NCBI GenBank assembly: GCA_044356825.1
Contig: JBIKVM010000158.1
Span: 1 to 6,890 of the forward strand
DNA length: 6,890 nt
Direction of reading: 5' to 3'
From: JAUREX01 sp044356825
GTDB lineage: Bacteria; Pseudomonadota; Alphaproteobacteria; Rhodobacterales; Rhodobacteraceae
Shown here: positions 1 to 6,286 of the stretch, one piece after another
Position numbering within the stretch: position 1 is the first letter of the stretch
How the letters are laid out: each line of letters opens with the position of its first letter
The notes under the pieces: generated by a model
The model's database searches: none
What the model was told of the DNA's origin: nothing
The model's input: the letters and a program-made list of their open reading frames with translations, nothing else
Program-made: the position numbers and the translations under genes

Positions 1-115
1 CCCCGCCCTTGGTGACGCTTCACCGTCGGCGGAGGGGCACGTTGCCTTTCCAAGGACATCACCCATCTGCCGCACCCCCTCGGGGGCCATCGCGGCACGT
101 CCGAAAGGCAGACCC
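1..115 (+). promoter_or_regulatory. Structured 5' leader of the TonB-receptor operon
   Basis: No gene is seen here. Several inverted repeats can be read directly. CCTTGG (7-12) pairs with CCAAGG (50-55). GGTGA (11-15) pairs with TCACC (20-24). TCTGCC (66-71) pairs with GGCAGA (107-112), and that last stem encloses a CCCC/GGGG hairpin (75-78 with 83-86, loop CTCG) and a short CGG/CCG hairpin (93-95 with 101-103). The 66-71/107-112 stem would cover the end of the likely ribosome-binding site AAAGG (104-108). BtuB-type receptor genes are often controlled by cobalamin riboswitches, but I do not see the conserved B12-box in these bases. Any aptamer would have to lie mostly to the left of the window. 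In such GC-rich DNA short stems arise easily by chance. No convincing -35/-10 pair was found. Confidence 0.35.
104..108 (+). promoter_or_regulatory. Ribosome-binding site of the TonB receptor
   Basis: AAAGG lies seven bases before the ATG at 116. It favours that start over the in-frame ATG at 125, which would be 16 bases away. Confidence 0.55.
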
Positions 116-1948
116 ATGCGCAGGATGCGCCCCCTCCCCTACGCCGCCCTGATCGCGACCTCGGTCGCGGGGCTTCCGACCGCCGCCCAGACGCCGGTGA
201 TCGACCTGGGCGAGATCACGGTCTCGGCCGAACTGGCCGAGACGACGACCGACCGCACCGGCGCGACCGTCAGCATCGTCGATGCGGGCGCGGTCGCCCG
301 GACCGGCCAGACCCGCCTGACCGAGGTGCTGGCGACGGTGCCGGGCGTCTCGGTCCTCGCCCGGGGGCCCATCGGCACCACCACGGGCCTGACCGTGCGC
401 GGGGCAAGCCAGAACTATCTCAAGGTGCTGTGGGACGGGATCGACATCGCGGACCCCTCGGGGCCGCAGGTTGCCTATGATTTCGGGCGACTGACGACGA
501 TGGGTCTCGGCCGGGTCGAACTCCTGCGCGGCTCGCAATCGGCGCTTTATGGCAGCCAGGCCGTCGCGGGGGTGCTGAGCCTGCAAAGCCCCCGGCCCGA
601 GCGCGAAGGCACGACCCAGACGCTCGCGCTCGAGGGCGGCAGCTATCGGACCCTCTCGGGCGGCTGGACCTTCGCGCGGAAGTCCGGGGCGGACGAGCTG
701 ACGCTTTCGCTCTCGCAGATCCGCACCTCGGGCTTTTCGGCCGCCGACGAGGCCGACGGCAACACCGAGCCCGACGGCTATCGCGCCGCGCGCATCGGCC
801 TCACCGGGGCGCGCGGGATCGGGGCGGGGCGAATCGGCTTCGCGGCCTTCGCCGAGCGCACCGCGGGCGATTACGACGAACAGTTCCCCGTGGGCGACGG
901 CAGCCCCGATGAGCGCAGCACCGCGACCTCGCGCGGCCTGCGCGTTTTCGCCGAGGCGACCGCATGGGGCTTCGACCATATGCTGGAGGCGAGCGGGTTC
1001 TCGATCGACCGCACGCTCAGCGGGTCGACCATCTACGGCGCCTCGCGGCAGGATTATCAGGGCCGCCGCACCCGGATCGGCTGGGAGGGCAGGCGCGACA
1101 CCACGCTCGGCCGCCTGACGCTCGGGGCCGACACGACGCGCGAGAGCTATGGCGAGGCATCGAGCTGGGGCGCGAGCGAGGGCGTCGCGCGGGTGAGCGG
1201 CGTCTATGGCGAACTGGGCGCGACGCTCGGGGCCGCCACCGACCTCGCGCTGACGCTCAGGCACGACGAACATTCGCGCTTCGGCGGGCAGACGTCGGGC
1301 CGGATCGCGGCGGCGCACCGGCTGGGGGCGGGCACGATCCTGCGCGCCTCGGCGGCGAACGGCTTTCGCGCGCCCTCGGGCTATGAGCTTTTCGGCCCCT
1401 ACGGCGCCGCGACGCTGCAACCCGAAAAGAGCCGGTCGGTCGATCTCGGGATCGAACGCAGCTGGCAGGACGACCGGATGCTGCGCGCGACCCTCTTCCG
1501 GATCGAGACCGACAACCTCATCGACTATGTCTATCCGAGCTACCTCCAGATCGCGGGCGAGACCCGCCGTGAGGGGGTCGAGATCGAGGGCACCCTGCCC
1601 GCGGGCCCCGCGATCCTGCGCGCGGCCTATACCCTGACCGAGGGCAGCAACCCGCCGATCAGCGCGGGCAACACCTGGAACTCGATCTATGGCCGCCACC
1701 AGCTCGCGCTCGGGGTCGGGGCCGATCTCGGCGCGGGCTGGCAGGGCGATCTCGGGCTGCGGCATGTCGCCGACCGCCAGACCCTGCCCGACTACACCGT
1801 CGCAGACGCCACCATCCGCCGCTTCCTCTCGGACGGGACCGAGGCCTATCTGCGCGTCGAGAACCTCTTCGATGCCGACTATCAGCTCTGGCAGGGCTAC
1901 GGCACATCGGGACGCGCCTTCTACGTCGGGCTCCGGCGGTCGTTCTGA
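116..1948 (+). CDS. btuB: TonB-dependent outer-membrane receptor, BtuB-like
   Basis: This 610-residue outer-membrane receptor takes up a scarce ligand using energy from TonB-ExbBD. A signal peptide covers about residues 1-24 (RR-M-R start, hydrophobic stretch, probable cut after PTAA). A TonB-box-like segment, EITVSA, sits at 33-38. The plug domain (about 48-156) shows VPGVSV (75-80), TVRG (93-96), a DGIDIADPSG segment (107-116) and RVELLRGSQSALYG (133-146). The rest is the 22-strand barrel, with the family GFRAPS...ELF...L-PE-S block near 415-440 and a terminal phenylalanine (RRSF) recognised by the Bam machinery. The length matches BtuB (about 610) rather than most siderophore receptors (about 700 or more), and binding-protein and ABC genes follow, so cobalamin is the likeliest ligand. 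An iron chelate or heme remains possible. The stop overlaps the next start by one base. Confidence 0.88.
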   Translation: MRRMRPLPYAALIATSVAGLPTAAQTPVIDLGEITVSAELAETTTDRTGATVSIVDAGAVARTGQTRLTEVLATVPGVSVLARGPIGTTTGLTVRGASQNYLKVLWDGIDIADPSGPQVAYDFGRLTTMGLGRVELLRGSQSALYGSQAVAGVLSLQSPRPEREGTTQTLALEGGSYRTLSGGWTFARKSGADELTLSLSQIRTSGFSAADEADGNTEPDGYRAARIGLTGARGIGAGRIGFAAFAERTAGDYDEQFPVGDGSPDERSTATSRGLRVFAEATAWGFDHMLEASGFSIDRTLSGSTIYGASRQDYQGRRTRIGWEGRRDTTLGRLTLGADTTRESYGEASSWGASEGVARVSGVYGELGATLGAATDLALTLRHDEHSRFGGQTSGRIAAAHRLGAGTILRASAANGFRAPSGYELFGPYGAATLQPEKSRSVDLGIERSWQDDRMLRATLFRIETDNLIDYVYPSYLQIAGETRREGVEIEGTLPAGPAILRAAYTLTEGSNPPISAGNTWNSIYGRHQLALGVGADLGAGWQGDLGLRHVADRQTLPDYTVADATIRRFLSDGTEAYLRVENLFDADYQLWQGYGTSGRAFYVGLRRSF

Positions 1949-2787
1949 TGAGGGGGGCGGCGCGCATCGCGGCTCTGGCGCTGGCGGCCCTCATCGGGGG
2001 CGGCGGGGCGTCGGCGGATGCGCCGGGGCGCGTCGTCTCGATCAACCTCTGCACCGACCAGCTTGCGATGATGCTGGCCGCGCCGGGGCAGCTTGTCTCG
2101 GTCTCGGCGCTCGCAGCCGATCCGCGCGCCTCGGCCATGGCGGCCGAGGCCGCGGGCCTCGCGCTGAACCGGGGGCGGGCGGAGGAGGTCTTTCTCATGC
2201 GCCCCGATCTGGTGCTCGCGGGAACCTACACCGCGCGCGGCAGCGTCGATATGTTGCGCCGGCTCGGCTTCGCGATCGTCGAGTTGCCGCCGGCGCAGGG
2301 GCTTGGCGACATCGCGGCGCAACTGCGCGCGGTCGGCGCGGCACTCGGGCGCGCGGCCGAGGCCGAGCGCGCCGTTGCCGCCTTCGAGGCCGACCTCGCC
2401 GCGCTGACGATCGAGAGCGCCACCCGGCCCGCGGCGGTCCTCTATTATCCCAACGGCTACACGCCGGGGGCAGGGACGCTGGCCGACGACATCCTGCGCG
2501 TCACGGCCTTTCGCAACCTCGGCGCCGAGGCGGGCGTGACCGGCGGGGGCACGCTGCCGCTCGAGCGGCTGGTTCTTGCCGCCCCCGACCTGATCGTGAC
2601 GTCGGAGCCCTATCCGGGGGCCTCGCGGTCGGAAGAGATCCTCTCGCATCCGGCGCTGCGGGCGGTGCGGGCGGGGGCGCGCGCGGCCGAGGTGTCGGAT
2701 GCCGACTGGCTCTGCGGCACGCCCCACATCCTGCGCGCGGTCGCGACGATGGCCGCCGCGCGCCGCGCGGTCGGGGGCATCGAATGA
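1948..2787 (+). CDS. ABC transporter periplasmic substrate-binding protein, BtuF/FecB-like
   Basis: This 279-residue periplasmic binding protein is predicted to pass the ligand released by the receptor to the permease encoded next. A signal peptide ends near ASA-D (residue 23). There is no lipobox, so it should be soluble in the periplasm. It has the two-lobed helical-backbone fold of cluster A-II: RVVSINLCTDQ (28-38) opens the first lobe, RPDLVLAG (about 85-92) is the usual strand, and APDLIVTSEPY is its counterpart in the second lobe. The C-terminus carries DADWLCGTPH (251-260). Its only two cysteines, C35 and C256, sit in these two motifs and may form a disulfide. The start overlaps the receptor stop (TGATG), and the end overlaps the permease start by four bases (ATGA). 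Substrate assignment, cobalamin or iron chelate, rests on context. Confidence 0.88.
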   Translation: MRGAARIAALALAALIGGGGASADAPGRVVSINLCTDQLAMMLAAPGQLVSVSALAADPRASAMAAEAAGLALNRGRAEEVFLMRPDLVLAGTYTARGSVDMLRRLGFAIVELPPAQGLGDIAAQLRAVGAALGRAAEAERAVAAFEADLAALTIESATRPAAVLYYPNGYTPGAGTLADDILRVTAFRNLGAEAGVTGGGTLPLERLVLAAPDLIVTSEPYPGASRSEEILSHPALRAVRAGARAAEVSDADWLCGTPHILRAVATMAAARRAVGGIE

Positions 2788-3740
2788 GGGTGATCGCGGC
2801 CCTTTGCGCGCTGGTCGCGGCACTCTTTGCCGCCTCGCTCGCGATCGGGCCGGCGGGCGCGGCCTTCTGGCAGGGCGGCGAGGCCGCAACCCTGATCCTG
2901 CGCGAGATCCGCCTGCCGCGCGCGCTGCTCGCGCTGCTGGTCGGGGGGGCGCTCGGCCTCGCGGGGGCGGCGATGCAGGGCTATCTGCGCAACCCGCTGG
3001 CCGAGCCGGGCCTGATCGGCGTGTCGCCCGCGGCGGCGCTCGGGGCCGTCATCGCGCTGCAGACGGGGCTCGCGGCGGCGCATGTGCTGATCCTGCCCGG
3101 CATGGCGCTGGCGGGCGCTGGGTTCGCGGTGGCGCTGATGGTGGCGCTGGCGGGGCCGCGCGGGGGGGCGTTCGGCCTCATCCTCGCGGGGATCGCGATC
3201 TCGGCGCTGGCGGGGGCGCTGGTGTCGCTGGTGCTGAACCTCTCGCCCAACCCCTTCGCGGCGGCCGAGATCGTGTTCTGGATGATGGGCTCGCTCGCCG
3301 ATCGCTCGGTCGTGCATGTCTGGATCGCGCTGCCCTTCCTCGCGGTCGGGGTGGTCCTGACCTTCGGGACGGCGCGGGGCCTCGATGCGCTGACGCTGGG
3401 CGAGGATGCGGCGGCGAGCATGGGGGTCGATCTGGCCCGCCTCAGGCTCAGGATCGTGCTCGGGACGGCGGCGCTCATCGGGGCGGCGACGGCGGTGGCA
3501 GGGGCGATCGGGTTCGTGGGCCTCGTCGTGCCGCACCTCCTGCGCCCGCTTGTCGGCGCGCGGCCGTCGCGGCTGCTTCTGGCCTCGGCGCTCGGGGGGG
3601 CGGCGATGGTGCTTGCGGCCGACATCGGCGTGCGGCTGATCGCGCCCGAGCGCGACCTCAAGCTCGGGGTGCTGACGGCGCTGGTGGGCGCGCCGTTCTT
3701 TCTGCACCTCATCTGGCGGCATCGGGCGCAGGGGCTGTGA
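2784..3740 (+). CDS. ABC transporter permease, FecCD/BtuC family
   Basis: This 318-residue inner-membrane permease is predicted to form the homodimeric channel of a type II importer for cobalamin or an iron chelate. It is hydrophobic along its length, with about ten membrane segments expected for the family. The FecCD signatures are clear: R-LPRALLALLVGGALGLAG (43-61), then MQ-Y-RNPLAEPGLIGVSP (64-82), a cytoplasmic coupling segment with LGEDAAASMGVD, GFVGLVVPHLLRP (243-255) and the closing LTALVGAPFFLHL. The frame stays open upstream to 1689, but only the ATG at 2784 makes sense: it forms an ATGA overlap with the binding-protein stop, has a G-run (2773-2777) as a possible ribosome-binding site, and gives the normal family length. 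Its stop overlaps the ATPase start by one base. Only one permease gene is present, which fits a homodimer. Confidence 0.93.
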   Translation: MRVIAALCALVAALFAASLAIGPAGAAFWQGGEAATLILREIRLPRALLALLVGGALGLAGAAMQGYLRNPLAEPGLIGVSPAAALGAVIALQTGLAAAHVLILPGMALAGAGFAVALMVALAGPRGGAFGLILAGIAISALAGALVSLVLNLSPNPFAAAEIVFWMMGSLADRSVVHVWIALPFLAVGVVLTFGTARGLDALTLGEDAAASMGVDLARLRLRIVLGTAALIGAATAVAGAIGFVGLVVPHLLRPLVGARPSRLLLASALGGAAMVLAADIGVRLIAPERDLKLGVLTALVGAPFFLHLIWRHRAQGL

Positions 3741-4540
3741 TGGATCTGGAGCTGCGCGATCTGACGGTGCGGCGGGGCGGGCAGGTGGTGCTCGCGGGCG
3801 CGAGCCTGACCGTCGCACCCGGTGAGTTCGTGGGCCTTCTGGGCCCGAACGGCGCGGGCAAGACGACGCTCCTGCGCGCGGCCCTCGGGCTGCAGCCGCA
3901 TGAGGGGCAATCGAACCTCGCGCGGCTTGCGCCGGGGCGGCGGGCGCGCGCGGCGGCCTTCGTGCCGCAGGGGCGCGAGATCGCCTGGCCCGTGGCGGTG
4001 GCCGAGGTGGTGGCGCTTGGCCGGGCGGGGCTGCCCGACGATGGCGGGCGGGCGGTGGCGGGCGCGATGGCGCGCCTCGGGCTCGGCGATCTGGCCCTGC
4101 GGCGGGCCGATGCGCTGTCGGGCGGCGAGACGGCGCGCGTGCTGCTCGCGCGCGCGATCGCGCAGGACACGCCACTCCTGCTCGCCGACGAACCCGCCGC
4201 GGGCCTCGATCCGGCGGCGCAGATCCGCTGCATGGCGCTTCTGGCCGATCTGGCGCGCGAGGGGCGCGGCGTCGTCGCGACGGTCCACGACATCGCGCTG
4301 GCGGCGCGGCACTGCACGCGCATCGTGCTGATGGCGGGCGGGCGGATCGTCGCCGACGGCGCGCCCCATGACGGGCCGGGGGGCGTGCTCGACCCCGAGC
4401 GGCTGGGCGCGGTGTTCGGCATCCGCGCCTTCCGGGCCGAGACGCCCGAGGGCCCGGTGGTGCTGCCCGTCGCGGTGACAGGGGGAGGCTGGGGCGGGGG
4501 CGGGGGCGGGGGCGGCGCGCCGGACCGGCCGCGGGGTTGA
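3740..4540 (+). CDS. ABC transporter ATP-binding protein, BtuD/FecE-like
   Basis: This 266-residue cytoplasmic ATPase powers the importer encoded upstream. All nucleotide-binding motifs are present: Walker A GPNGAGKTT (35-43), Q-loop glutamine Q77 in FVPQ, signature LSGGE (126-130), Walker B LLLADEP (146-152) with catalytic E151, D-loop GLD (155-157) and switch histidine H183 in TVHD. The start at 3740 overlaps the permease stop by one base, and AGGGG (3730-3734) lies five bases before it; the open frame to its left belongs to no family. The last 20 residues are odd: a glycine run broken by one tryptophan, then APDRPRG, encoded by a strong G-run. Family members normally end soon after the LPVAV-type strand, so this tail may be a real low-complexity extension or the result of a length error in the G-run. 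Confidence 0.93.
   Translation: MDLELRDLTVRRGGQVVLAGASLTVAPGEFVGLLGPNGAGKTTLLRAALGLQPHEGQSNLARLAPGRRARAAAFVPQGREIAWPVAVAEVVALGRAGLPDDGGRAVAGAMARLGLGDLALRRADALSGGETARVLLARAIAQDTPLLLADEPAAGLDPAAQIRCMALLADLAREGRGVVATVHDIALAARHCTRIVLMAGGRIVADGAPHDGPGGVLDPERLGAVFGIRAFRAETPEGPVVLPVAVTGGGWGGGGGGGGAPDRPRG
4481..4512 (+). repeat. G-run tract, potential G-quadruplex
   Basis: Five runs of four or five G (4481-4485, 4491-4494, 4496-4500, 4502-4506, 4508-4512) lie on the coding strand, and the last four are separated by single C bases. This meets the usual G-quadruplex pattern in DNA and in the mRNA. It encodes the glycine tail of the ATPase and lies about 80 bases before the next gene. No fold is proven, and such runs are also prone to slippage and sequencing error. 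Confidence 0.6.
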
Positions 4541-4546
4541 CCCCGC
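4531..4546 (+). other. GC hairpin over the ATPase stop codon
   Basis: GCGGGG (4531-4536) and CCCCGC (4541-4546) form a perfect six-pair stem with loop TTGA, which contains the stop codon. No T-run follows, so it is not a classical intrinsic terminator. It could pause polymerase or protect the 3' end of the transporter mRNA at the boundary between the two gene clusters, or be chance. Confidence 0.35.
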
Positions 4547-4580
4547 CGCGCCGCGCCGTCACCATCGCGGCACCTGAACC

Positions 4581-4584
4581 GGAG
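4581..4584 (+). promoter_or_regulatory. Ribosome-binding site of the DHDPS-like gene
   Basis: GGAG ends six bases before the ATG at 4591. It fixes the start there, because the upstream in-frame TTG at 4537 has no comparable site and would add residues not found in the family. Confidence 0.65.
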
Positions 4585-4590
4585 TTCCCC

Positions 4591-5529
4591 ATGCCCCTCG
4601 ATGCAACCGCCCGCGGTGTCTTTCCGATTGCCGTGACCCCCTTCCTGCCCGACGGGGCGATCGACTGGACCTCGGTCGACCGGATGGTCGATTTCTACCT
4701 CTCCTGCGGGGCGGATGGCCTGACGATTCTCGGGATCATGGGCGAGGCGCCCAAGATGACGGGCGAGGAATCGATCGCGATCGTGCGCCGCGTGGTGGCG
4801 CGTGCCGGGCGCACGCCCGTGATCGTCGGCGTCTCGGCCCCCGGTTTCGCGCCGATGCGGGCGCTTGCGCGCGCCTCGATGGAGGCGGGCGCGGCGGGCG
4901 TCATGATCGCGCCCGCGCCGGCCTTGCGGACCGACGACCAGATCGTGACCTATTTCGCCGACGCGATCGGCGCGATCGGCACCGATGTGCCGGTGGTGGT
5001 GCAGGATTATCCGCTGACGCTCGGCGTCGTGATGGCGCCCGGCGTGCTGCGGCGCATCTTCACCGAGAACCCCTCGGCCGTCATGCTCAAGCACGAGGAT
5101 TGGCCGGGCCTCGACAAGATCGGGGCGCTCAGGCGCTGGCAGGCCGAGGGCGTGCTTCGGCCGCTGTCGATCCTGTGCGGCAACGGGGGTCTTTTCCTCG
5201 ATTTCGAGATGGTGCGTGGGGCGGACGGGGCGATGACGGGCTATGCCTTCCCCGACATGCTGGTCGATCTCGTGCGGCTGCACGCGGCAGGCGACCGCAC
5301 GGGTGCGCAGGATCTATTCGACGCGCATCTGCCGCTCTTGCGGTACGAGCAGCAGCTGGGCCTCGGGCTGGCGGTGCGCAAGCATGTGCTGATGCGTCGC
5401 GGCGTCATCGCGCATGAGGGGCAGCGCAAGCCGGGCGCGGCGCTGAACGCGGCCGGGCGGGCGGATGTCGAATTCCTGCTCGGCCGCCTCGCGCGGCACG
5501 ATCCGCGCGCGGCGCTCGGCCCTGCATGA
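4591..5529 (+). CDS. Dihydrodipicolinate synthase family aldolase/lyase, divergent
   Basis: This 312-residue TIM-barrel protein of the DapA/NanA superfamily should act on a 2-oxo acid through a Schiff base. The family opening GVFPIAVTPFLPDG (9-22) is clear. K167 in the MLKHED segment is the expected Schiff-base lysine, and Y140 in QDYP matches the conserved tyrosine 27 residues earlier. Other true-DHDPS residues are absent: GTTGES becomes GIMGEA (48-53), the PYYN tyrosines are replaced in APAPALRT (107-114), and the arginine that holds aspartate semialdehyde is missing after Y140. It is therefore probably not the lysine-pathway enzyme but a dehydratase or aldolase of unknown substrate. The sugar-acid pathways served by relatives, such as keto-deoxy sugar-acid dehydratases, are possible. 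It begins 50 bases after the ATPase gene and ends in an ATGA overlap with the next gene. Confidence 0.88.
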   Translation: MPLDATARGVFPIAVTPFLPDGAIDWTSVDRMVDFYLSCGADGLTILGIMGEAPKMTGEESIAIVRRVVARAGRTPVIVGVSAPGFAPMRALARASMEAGAAGVMIAPAPALRTDDQIVTYFADAIGAIGTDVPVVVQDYPLTLGVVMAPGVLRRIFTENPSAVMLKHEDWPGLDKIGALRRWQAEGVLRPLSILCGNGGLFLDFEMVRGADGAMTGYAFPDMLVDLVRLHAAGDRTGAQDLFDAHLPLLRYEQQLGLGLAVRKHVLMRRGVIAHEGQRKPGAALNAAGRADVEFLLGRLARHDPRAALGPA

Positions 5530-6038
5530 TCGAGCGCACCCACCAGAAGGGCGATGCCGCGAGCCGGGCGGTCTATTCGCCCTGCATGGCCTACCGCTTT
5601 GCCCTCGAGCGTGTCTGGACGGCGGGGGCGCCCGCGATCCTCTTCGTGGCGCTGAACCCCTCGACCGCGACCGAGACAGAGAACGACCCGACCGTCGAGC
5701 GGTGCGAGCGGCGCGCGCGCGCCATGGGCTATGGCGGGTTTGCGGTCGCCAACATCTTCGCCCTGCGCGCGACCGACCCCCGCGACATGCGCGCCCATCC
5801 CGAGCCCGTGGGGGATGGCAACGATGCCGCGATCCTGCGGGCCGCAGGGCGGGCGCAGCGCATCATCGCCTGTTGGGGCGCGCATGGGGCGCATCTGGGG
5901 CGCGGTGCGGCGGTGGCGCGGCTGCTGCGCGCCGCGGGGCACACGCTCTGGCATCTCGGCCTGACGCAGGCGGGGGCGCCGCGCCATCCGCTCTACCTGC
6001 CCTATTCCTGCCCCCCCGAACCGTGGGAGGCCGCATGA
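5526..6038 (+). CDS. DUF1643 domain-containing protein
   Basis: This 170-residue, probably cytoplasmic protein matches the DUF1643 family, whose biochemical role is not established. The family pattern runs through the whole protein: YSPC (17-20) with Y23R24, LNPSTA (43-48), NDPT (53-56), RC (59-60), NIFALRATDP (76-85), GND (98-100), WGAHG (117-121), and HPLYLPYS near the C-terminus. The conserved cysteine, asparagine and aspartate residues look like an enzyme site, but that is inference. The start is taken from the ATGA overlap with the aldolase stop. No clear ribosome-binding site precedes it, so translation probably depends on coupling. A later ATG (residue 21) would cut off the conserved SPC motif and is unlikely. 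The gene ends in another ATGA overlap. Confidence 0.87.
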   Translation: MIERTHQKGDAASRAVYSPCMAYRFALERVWTAGAPAILFVALNPSTATETENDPTVERCERRARAMGYGGFAVANIFALRATDPRDMRAHPEPVGDGNDAAILRAAGRAQRIIACWGAHGAHLGRGAAVARLLRAAGHTLWHLGLTQAGAPRHPLYLPYSCPPEPWEAA

Positions 6039-6286
6039 GCGCGCCCGACACCGATGAGCTGGTCGCGGCCGTCGAGGCGCTGCGGCGCGAACTCGCGCGC
6101 CGGCCCGGGCCGGTCGCGACCCTGATGTGGCAGTTCGCGCGGGGGCTGGCCTTCGGCCTTGGCAGCGTGCTCGGCGCGAGTCTTCTTGTCTCCGTCCTCG
6201 GCTGGTGGCTCGCGCAGCTCGAGATCCTGCCCATCGTCGGCGGGTGGGCCGCCGAGATCCTGCGCGAGATCGACACGCGCCGCTAA
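6035..6286 (+). CDS. Small membrane protein, DUF5665-like
   Basis: This 83-residue protein has a charged N-terminal helix (about residues 5-23, DELVAAVEALRRELARR), one membrane-spanning stretch (about 37-60, beginning RGLAFGLGSVLGAS and ending in LGWWLA) and a short amphipathic end with the LEILPIVGGWAAEIL pattern. That order, with the glycine-rich start of the membrane helix and the LPIVG motif after it, resembles DUF5665 proteins, whose function is unknown. It starts in an ATGA overlap with the DUF1643 gene, with GGGAGG (6025-6030) four bases before the ATG. The frame is open further upstream to 5465, but that stretch is a shadow of the DUF1643 gene. Its TAA stop shares bases with the TAG stop of the converging RTX gene. 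The family call is from memory of the pattern. Confidence 0.8.
   Translation: MSAPDTDELVAAVEALRRELARRPGPVATLMWQFARGLAFGLGSVLGASLLVSVLGWWLAQLEILPIVGGWAAEILREIDTRR

Noticed and set aside
1..115. Complete cobalamin riboswitch
   Set aside because: The conserved B12-box and the GCCACTG-like core are not present, and the stretch is shorter than a full aptamer.
59..1765. Long - strand open frame opposite the TonB receptor (568 codons)
   Set aside because: Composition is dominated by R, A, G and P with no recognisable domain or signal. It mirrors the strong receptor gene, as expected in very GC-rich DNA.
1689..2783. N-terminal extension of the permease frame
   Set aside because: The frame is open but has low-complexity, non-family sequence under the receptor and binding-protein genes. 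The ATG at 2784 gives the normal FecCD start.
4537..4565. TTGACC as a -35 box for a promoter of the aldolase cluster
   Set aside because: The sequence 17 bases downstream, CACCAT, is a poor -10 box, and TTGACC is explained by the stop codon and hairpin.
4537..4590. TTG at 4537 as start of the aldolase, overlapping the ATPase stop
   Set aside because: It adds 18 residues not typical of the family and lacks a ribosome-binding site, whereas the ATG at 4591 has GGAG six bases upstream.
2610..4592. Long - strand open frame opposite permease and ATPase (660 codons)
   Set aside because: It is rich in P, R and H without any motif and spans two well-supported genes on the other strand.
3709..5283. 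- strand open frame across the ATPase/aldolase junction (524 codons)
   Set aside because: It crosses gene boundaries and the G-run antisense (poly-proline) and shows no family pattern.
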